NCBI RefSeq assembly: GCF_029854215.1
Contig: NZ_CP122961.1
Location: 3,224,001-3,288,000 of the forward strand
Source of the DNA: Halomonas alkaliantarctica
Lineage (GTDB): Bacteria > Pseudomonadota > Gammaproteobacteria > Pseudomonadales > Halomonadaceae
Direction of reading: 5' to 3'
Length of the DNA stretch: 64,000 bases
Part shown: one piece after another, positions 59,487 to 64,000 of the stretch
Position numbering within the stretch: the stretch's first letter is position 1
Layout: each line of letters starts with the position of its first letter
The notes under the pieces: generated by a model
What the model was told of the DNA's origin: nothing
The model's database searches: none
What the model saw: only the letters and a program-made list of their open reading frames with translations
Made by a program: the position numbers and the translations under genes

Positions 59487-59525
59487 CCATGAAGTAACAG
59501 TTGCTGTAATAACGACGCTAGAAAC

Positions 59526-59557
59526 GCAAGCCCCCAGGCCTTGACCTGGGGGCTTGC
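59526..59557 (+). terminator. terminator between lldP and the carbonic anhydrase gene
   Basis: A 13-bp stem GCAAGCCCCCAGG / CCTGGGGGCTTGC with loop CCTTGA; the T-run is short (TATTT). It may serve both convergent genes. Confidence 0.78.
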
Positions 59558-59582
59558 TATTTAGCACAGCAGGTTCTACGCG

Positions 59583-60107
59583 TTAATCGATACGCTTTAG
59601 CTGCTGACTATGGAGTTTGCCGCGTTCAACATAGCTTTGAGCGTTCTTCTTGAGCCCCGCCACGACTTCTGCGGTAAGCTCGCGCACGACCTTGGCAGGC
59701 GAGCCAACGATTAACGAGTTAGCCGGAAACACCGCGCCCTCCTTAATAAAGGCTCCGGCACCTACCAGGCTGTTCTCGCCAATCACCGCGCCATTTAACA
59801 CCACGGCTTGAATGCCGATTAAGCAGCCGTCACCGATCGTGCAGCCATGTAGCATCGCTTGGTGCCCCACCGTTACGCCGTTACCTACCTTGAGCGGAAA
59901 GCCTGGGTCAGCGTGCAGTACGGCGCCATCCTGGATATTGCTCTCTTCGCCTACTTCAAGATGGTCGGTATCACCGCGCAACACGGCTTGATACCAAACG
60001 CTTGAGCGCGCCTTTAACGTAACCTGGCCGATAACATCCGCCGTTTGCGCAATGTAAACATCGTCATCAACCTTGGGGCGATGCTCGCCGTATTGATAAA
60101 GTGCCAC
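59583..60107 (-). CDS. gamma carbonic anhydrase family protein
   Basis: A 174-residue left-handed beta-helix protein made of hexapeptide repeats (YIAQTADVIGQVTLKARSSVWYQAVLRGD and onward). The three zinc ligands are present: His65 (AVLHADPG), His82 (VTVGHQAMLHG) and His87. It may be an active carbonic anhydrase or a YrdA/PaaY-type relative with another activity. The start is a GTG with AGGAG upstream. It lies 27 bases downstream of the dehydrogenase gene and is probably in the same unit. Confidence 0.9.
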   Translation of the reverse strand: MALYQYGEHRPKVDDDVYIAQTADVIGQVTLKARSSVWYQAVLRGDTDHLEVGEESNIQDGAVLHADPGFPLKVGNGVTVGHQAMLHGCTIGDGCLIGIQAVVLNGAVIGENSLVGAGAFIKEGAVFPANSLIVGSPAKVVRELTAEVVAGLKKNAQSYVERGKLHSQQLKRID

Positions 60108-60134
60108 GTTAATCTCCTGATTTGTTATGAGTAT

Positions 60135-63100
60135 TCAGGCTAGCGCTTGTTCCAGTAATCGAGCAACGTGAATCGCTTGGCGCCCGCTGCCATCGTGAAT
60201 CTGGTGGCGGCAGCTGGTGCCATCGGCAATCAACACGGCGTTGCTATCTGCTTTTCGAATCGCCGGTAAAAGCGAGAGTTCTGCCATTTTTAGCGAGGCG
60301 TCGTAGTGCTCCGCTTCGTAGCCAAAGCTACCCGCCATGCCGCAACAGGAGGATTCGATAGTCTCGATGGTGAGGTTCGGAATCCAGCCCAGCACCTGCT
60401 CAACGGGGCGCAGCGCATCGAAAGCTTTTTGATGGCAGTGGCCGTGCAGCATCGCCCGCTCGTAGCTTAGCGGCTTAAGCTCGAGCGGGAGCTGATTCTC
60501 GGCACGCGCCTTGACCAGAAACTCCTCAAACAGATAGGCCGATGCCGACAACGCTTTCGCCTCTTCGCCAAAGCCGTACTGTAGGAATTCATCGCGCATG
60601 CTAAGCAAACAAGAGGGCTCGAGACCCACAACCGCCACCCCGCGCTCTACAAACGGCATCAAGTGTTCAAGCGTACGCTTGGCCTCCGCCTTGGCTTTAT
60701 CAAACTGACCGGAAGAGAGGTAAGTACGCCCGCAGCAAAGCGGCCTCTGTCCTTTGGTCACATTGAGGTGTACACGGTAGCCCGCTGCTTCCAGCACCCG
60801 CTTGGCGGCTTTGGCGTTATCGCCTTCCATATAGTTATTGAAGGTATCCACAAACAGCAGCACTTCCCGCTCCGAGGAGACAGGCTGCCGAGACGCTTCG
60901 GGACTGGCGAGGAAGTTACCGTTAAACACCGGCAGCGAGCGCTGGGGCGCCAGCTTTAACGCCTGCTTGATCTGTTTAGCCAGAAACGGCACCCGTTCGA
61001 CGCCATTCACCAGGGCAGAAAACTTACTGGCCCAGGGCGCATAGCGCGGCATCTCACCCACCATGCGGTCACGTAACGAGAGGCCATTAACGCGGGCACG
61101 AGCAGTACGGGCTTCTATCTTGAACTTCGCCATATCGACGCCGGTCGGGCAATCCCGCTTGCATCCCTTACACGACACACAGAGATCCAGCGCTTCTTTT
61201 ACGTCGTCGCTGGCAAGCCCTTCATCGCCCAACTGCCCGGAGAGCACCAAGCGCAGCGTGTTGGCGCGGCCGCGGGTCAGGTGCTGCTCATCTTTAGTGA
61301 CCCGGAAACTCGGACACATGGTGCCTGCGTCAAACTTGCGGCAGTGGCCGTTGTTGTTGCACATCTCCACCGCCATGGCCAAGCCATGGGTCGCATCGCC
61401 GCCGGTACCCGGTGCTGTTTGCTCGCCGGTGAGCGGGTCGCGCTTCACATTCCAGGCGGACCAATCGAATACCGGGGTAAGCGGGATCGTGGTGTAAGAC
61501 TTGGGAAAACGAAAATAGCGCTCGTCGTCCATTTTGGGGGTATCGACGATTTTGCCGGGGTTGAACAGGTTGTCAGGGTCAAACAGCTGCTTAATGTCGC
61601 GGAAGGCATTGTTGACCGTTTCGCCAAACTGCCACGCCACCCACTCACCACGGCAAATACCGTCGCCATGTTCACCGGAGTAAGCACCTTTGTATTCGCG
61701 CACCAACGCGGAGGCCAGCTCGGCAATTTCACGCATTTTCTCTGCGCCGTCCCGGCGCATATCGAGAATCGGCCTTACGTGTAACGTGCCGACACCGGCG
61801 TGGGCGTACCAAGTACCCTCGGTGCCGTAACGGTTAAATACTTCGGTGAGTTTTTCGGTGTACTCGGCCAGATGTTCGAGCGGCACCGCGCAATCTTCAA
61901 TAAAAGAGACCGGCTTACCGTCGCCCTTCATGCTCATCATGATGTTGAGCCCAGCTTTACGCACGTTCCAAAGCGCTTTCTGCTCGGCAGCCTCGGGCAT
62001 ATCTACCACGCTGCCCGGCAAACCTAAATCGCCCATCAATTCATTAAGCCCACGCAGCGCATCAAGCTGTGCGGCGTGGTCCTGACCGGCAAACTCCACC
62101 AGCAAAATGGCTTCCGGCTTGCCAATCAGCGCCTTCTCAATGACCGGACGGAACGCTGGGTTCTCCAGCGACAGCTCAATCATGGTGCGGTCCACCAGCT
62201 CCACCGCCGTGGGGCCAAGCTTGACGATATGCTGGGTGAAATCCATCGCCTGATAAAAGGTCGGGAAATTCACTACGCCCAGCACCTTCTGCTCGGGCAG
62301 CGGTGAAAGCCTGAGCTTAATACGCTGGCTGACCCCGAGCGTGCCTTCCGAGCCCACCAGCAAGTGGGCCAGGTTGTCGCGCCCATCCGGGTCGTAGGGC
62401 ATCGGGTTCTGGCAATCGAACAGATCAAGATTGTAACCACCCACCCGACGCAGCACCTTGGGGAAGTGATCGCGAATTTCCGGGCCCACACGTTCTGCAA
62501 TTGCCCTCACCTGCTGGGCAAGACGCTGCTCCCGCGAGCCTTCCGCGAAGCGGTCGACGAAACCAAAACTCGCCGCGCTGCCGTCAGCCAATAGCGCGTC
62601 CACACCCAGCACGTTGTGCACCATATTGCCGTAGTAGATCGACCGCGACCCGCAGGAGTTATTGCCCGCCATACCACCAATGGTGCACTGGGCGCTGGTG
62701 GAAACATCCACCGGATACCAGAGCCCATGGGGTTTGAGCCAAGCGTTGAGGTGATCCAGCACAATGCCTGGCTCGACGACTACGGTGCGCGCCTCGGCGT
62801 CAAACTCAATCACCTGATTGAGCCAACGGGTAGTGTCGATGACCAGCGCTTCGCCGACGGTTTGCCCACACTGGCTGGTGCCCGCGCCCCGGGCCAAAAT
62901 CGGCACCTTGGCATCACGGGCAATATCCAGGGCAATTTTCAGGTCTTCCTGATGGCGTGGGATAACCACGCCTACTGGCGTCACCTGATAAATAGAAGCG
63001 TCGGTTGAATAACGCCCCCGAGTGGCCCGGTCAAACAGCACCTCCCCGGCCATCTCTCGGGATAAACGCCCGGCTAGTTCGCCGAGCGGTTTAATCTTGG

Positions 63101-63137
63101 CATCGCGGGACGGCTGTTGGTTTGTCAGAGACGTCAT
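60135..63137 (-). CDS. FAD/Fe-S 2-hydroxyacid dehydrogenase (D-lactate dehydrogenase-like)
   Basis: A 1000-residue flavo-iron-sulfur enzyme. The N-terminal FAD (PCMH) domain shows ILARGAGTSQCGQTVGEALVIDTTRWLNQVIE and PVDVSTSAQCTIGGMAGNNSCGS. An FAD oxidase C-terminal domain follows (KGAYSGEHGDGICRGEWVAWQFG), then a ferredoxin-type segment with cysteines in LCVSCKGCKRDCPTGVDMAKF, and two CCG-type domains (RPLCCGRTYLSSGQFDKAK and SCCGMAGSFGYEAEHYDAS). It fits the Dld-II/D-2-hydroxyacid dehydrogenase group acting on D-lactate, glycolate or D-2-hydroxyglutarate. The substrate is inferred from the lactate permease nearby. It lies 18 bases downstream of the aminotransferase gene. Confidence 0.88.
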   Translation of the reverse strand: MTSLTNQQPSRDAKIKPLGELAGRLSREMAGEVLFDRATRGRYSTDASIYQVTPVGVVIPRHQEDLKIALDIARDAKVPILARGAGTSQCGQTVGEALVIDTTRWLNQVIEFDAEARTVVVEPGIVLDHLNAWLKPHGLWYPVDVSTSAQCTIGGMAGNNSCGSRSIYYGNMVHNVLGVDALLADGSAASFGFVDRFAEGSREQRLAQQVRAIAERVGPEIRDHFPKVLRRVGGYNLDLFDCQNPMPYDPDGRDNLAHLLVGSEGTLGVSQRIKLRLSPLPEQKVLGVVNFPTFYQAMDFTQHIVKLGPTAVELVDRTMIELSLENPAFRPVIEKALIGKPEAILLVEFAGQDHAAQLDALRGLNELMGDLGLPGSVVDMPEAAEQKALWNVRKAGLNIMMSMKGDGKPVSFIEDCAVPLEHLAEYTEKLTEVFNRYGTEGTWYAHAGVGTLHVRPILDMRRDGAEKMREIAELASALVREYKGAYSGEHGDGICRGEWVAWQFGETVNNAFRDIKQLFDPDNLFNPGKIVDTPKMDDERYFRFPKSYTTIPLTPVFDWSAWNVKRDPLTGEQTAPGTGGDATHGLAMAVEMCNNNGHCRKFDAGTMCPSFRVTKDEQHLTRGRANTLRLVLSGQLGDEGLASDDVKEALDLCVSCKGCKRDCPTGVDMAKFKIEARTARARVNGLSLRDRMVGEMPRYAPWASKFSALVNGVERVPFLAKQIKQALKLAPQRSLPVFNGNFLASPEASRQPVSSEREVLLFVDTFNNYMEGDNAKAAKRVLEAAGYRVHLNVTKGQRPLCCGRTYLSSGQFDKAKAEAKRTLEHLMPFVERGVAVVGLEPSCLLSMRDEFLQYGFGEEAKALSASAYLFEEFLVKARAENQLPLELKPLSYERAMLHGHCHQKAFDALRPVEQVLGWIPNLTIETIESSCCGMAGSFGYEAEHYDASLKMAELSLLPAIRKADSNAVLIADGTSCRHQIHDGSGRQAIHVARLLEQALA

Positions 63138-63155
63138 GTGGCTCTCCCCCGTCGT

Positions 63156-64000
63156 TTAGCGCTTGCCTGCGTTAAGCGGGTTGGCTGCAAAGTAGTCCAA
63201 AGCAGCCGTTACGCCACTGCCTTTAAGGTTAACGCCCGACAGCTTCATACCCGCTTCACAGCCGCCTAGCGTGGCAATCAGCGTTAAATCGTTGCAGTCG
63301 CCCAAATGGCCGATTCGGAACATCTTGCCTTTGGCCTTGCCTAGCCCCATTCCCAGTGAAAGGTCAAAACGCTCATAGATAATCTTGCGCACCGCATCTG
63401 CATCGACGCCTTCCGGCATTACCACGCCGGTCAGCACCGGCGAATAAACCGACGGATCATGACACTGAATTTCAAGCCCCCATGCCTCTACCGCCGCGCG
63501 CACGCCAACGGCCCAGCGTTGATGGCGTGCCAGCACGTTGTCCATGCCCTCATCCAACAGCATATCCAGTGCTTCATTCAGGCCATATAGCAGGTTGGTG
63601 CTGGGCGTGTAGGGCCAGTAGCCGTTCTTGTTAGCTTCGAGAATTTCGTCCCAGGCCCAGAAACTTTTGGGTAGTTTCGCCTGTTTGCTGACTTCGATGG
63701 CTTTAGGTGAAAGCGCGTTAAAACTGATGCCCGGCGGCAGCATCAGGCCTTTCTGCGAGCCGGAGACGGTGACATCAACGCCCCACTCATCATGGCGGTA
63801 GTCAGCGCTGGCCAACCCAGAAATGGTATCGACAATCAGCAGTGCCGGGTGGCCCGCCGCGTCGATGGCTTTACGCACCGCGGCAATATCGCTGGTCACG
63901 CCGGTCGAGGTTTCGTTATGCACCACGCAGACCGCTTTAAGCTCGTGCTGGGCGTCCTCTTTCAGGCGTGCTTCGATCATGTCGGCCTGCACGCCGTGGC
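63156..64000 (-). CDS. serine/alanine-glyoxylate aminotransferase, 5' end beyond the window
   Basis: The C-terminal three quarters of a class V aminotransferase, cut by the window edge. The PLP lysine is in VDVTVSGSQKGLMLPPG and the aspartate/His region in LIVDTISGLASADYRHDEWGVD. Later matches include YWPYTPSTNLLYGLNEALD and FRIGHLGDCNDLTLIATLGGCEAG. It fits serine-glyoxylate or alanine-glyoxylate transaminase, which removes glyoxylate, the end product of the ureide pathway encoded in this window. It is transcribed toward the dehydrogenase gene, probably as one operon. Confidence 0.9.
   Translation of the reverse strand, partial: HGVQADMIEARLKEDAQHELKAVCVVHNETSTGVTSDIAAVRKAIDAAGHPALLIVDTISGLASADYRHDEWGVDVTVSGSQKGLMLPPGISFNALSPKAIEVSKQAKLPKSFWAWDEILEANKNGYWPYTPSTNLLYGLNEALDMLLDEGMDNVLARHQRWAVGVRAAVEAWGLEIQCHDPSVYSPVLTGVVMPEGVDADAVRKIIYERFDLSLGMGLGKAKGKMFRIGHLGDCNDLTLIATLGGCEAGMKLSGVNLKGSGVTAALDYFAANPLNAGKR

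Noticed and set aside
1..64000. CRISPR arrays, prophage, insertion sequences, tRNA or rRNA genes
   Set aside because: No repeat-spacer pattern, transposase, phage structural gene or RNA gene signature was found on either strand.

Overview
The window looks like a chromosomal segment of a moderately halophilic gammaproteobacterium of the Halomonas type (Halomonadaceae). This is inferred from a BetT-type choline carrier, three secondary or TRAP carriers of marine type, a TRAP-linked UspA protein, a phasin, and gene products that read as close relatives of Pseudomonas and Halomonas proteins. Most of the window is GC-rich, dense and ordinary. One AT-rich accessory patch stands out at about 49.8-52.3 kb. 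No rRNA, tRNA, CRISPR array, prophage or intact insertion sequence was recognised.

Layout. 0.1-10.7 kb: a zinc-free alcohol dehydrogenase/quinone oxidoreductase, a TetR regulator, and an overlapping RND efflux operon (adaptor, pump, BaeS, then BaeR), followed by a coiled-coil protein, an esterase lipoprotein and a Spy-like periplasmic protein. 10.9-14.8 kb: BetT with a BetI-like operator, and a SulP anion carrier. 14.9-23.7 kb: ethanol/aldehyde oxidation genes (adhP, exaC) beside a LuxR-type response regulator and a four-gene overlapping signalling operon (sulfite-oxidase-fold periplasmic protein, hybrid kinase with HPt, FIST sensor, NahK-like hybrid kinase). 23.8-32.3 kb: a DUF2189 membrane protein, a UspA plus TAXI-type TRAP system, and a DctPQM TRAP system. 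32.6-38.9 kb: an EamA exporter, an orphan ParA flanked by two copies of a DUF192-derived sequence, then pyk-modABC-DUF192 on the minus strand.

39.0-55.3 kb is a purine (urate/allantoin) catabolism region: allA, allE, a polar amino-acid-type ABC transporter, an RpiR regulator, puuE, a hydantoin/allantoin racemase, two NCS1 permeases, a GntR/FCD regulator, puuD, uraH and uraD. Together they convert urate to 5-hydroxyisourate (PuuD), OHCU (UraH), allantoin (UraD), allantoate (PuuE) and, after a step not encoded here (AllC), ureidoglycolate and glyoxylate plus urea (AllE, AllA). Five copies of a palindrome TTGTATACAA (one with a single mismatch) lie in the intergenic regions next to these genes and probably form the regulon of the local GntR protein.

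The most unusual element sits inside this cluster. An AbiGi-family gene starts just after a GTTAGCAC core and ends 1 base before a folded site with all the main parts of an integron attC: an inverse core complementary over 8 bp to the cassette start, a 9-bp inner stem with one extrahelical base, and a GTTAGAGC core. No integrase is present. The next reading frame is a Mug113/GIY-YIG-like gene whose start codon appears to have mutated from ATG to ATA, followed by a ParD/ParE-type toxin-antitoxin pair. 55.4-64.0 kb returns to core metabolism: a phasin, two GST-family proteins, a lactate permease, a gamma carbonic anhydrase, a large FAD/Fe-S 2-hydroxyacid dehydrogenase, and a serine/alanine-glyoxylate aminotransferase cut by the window end.
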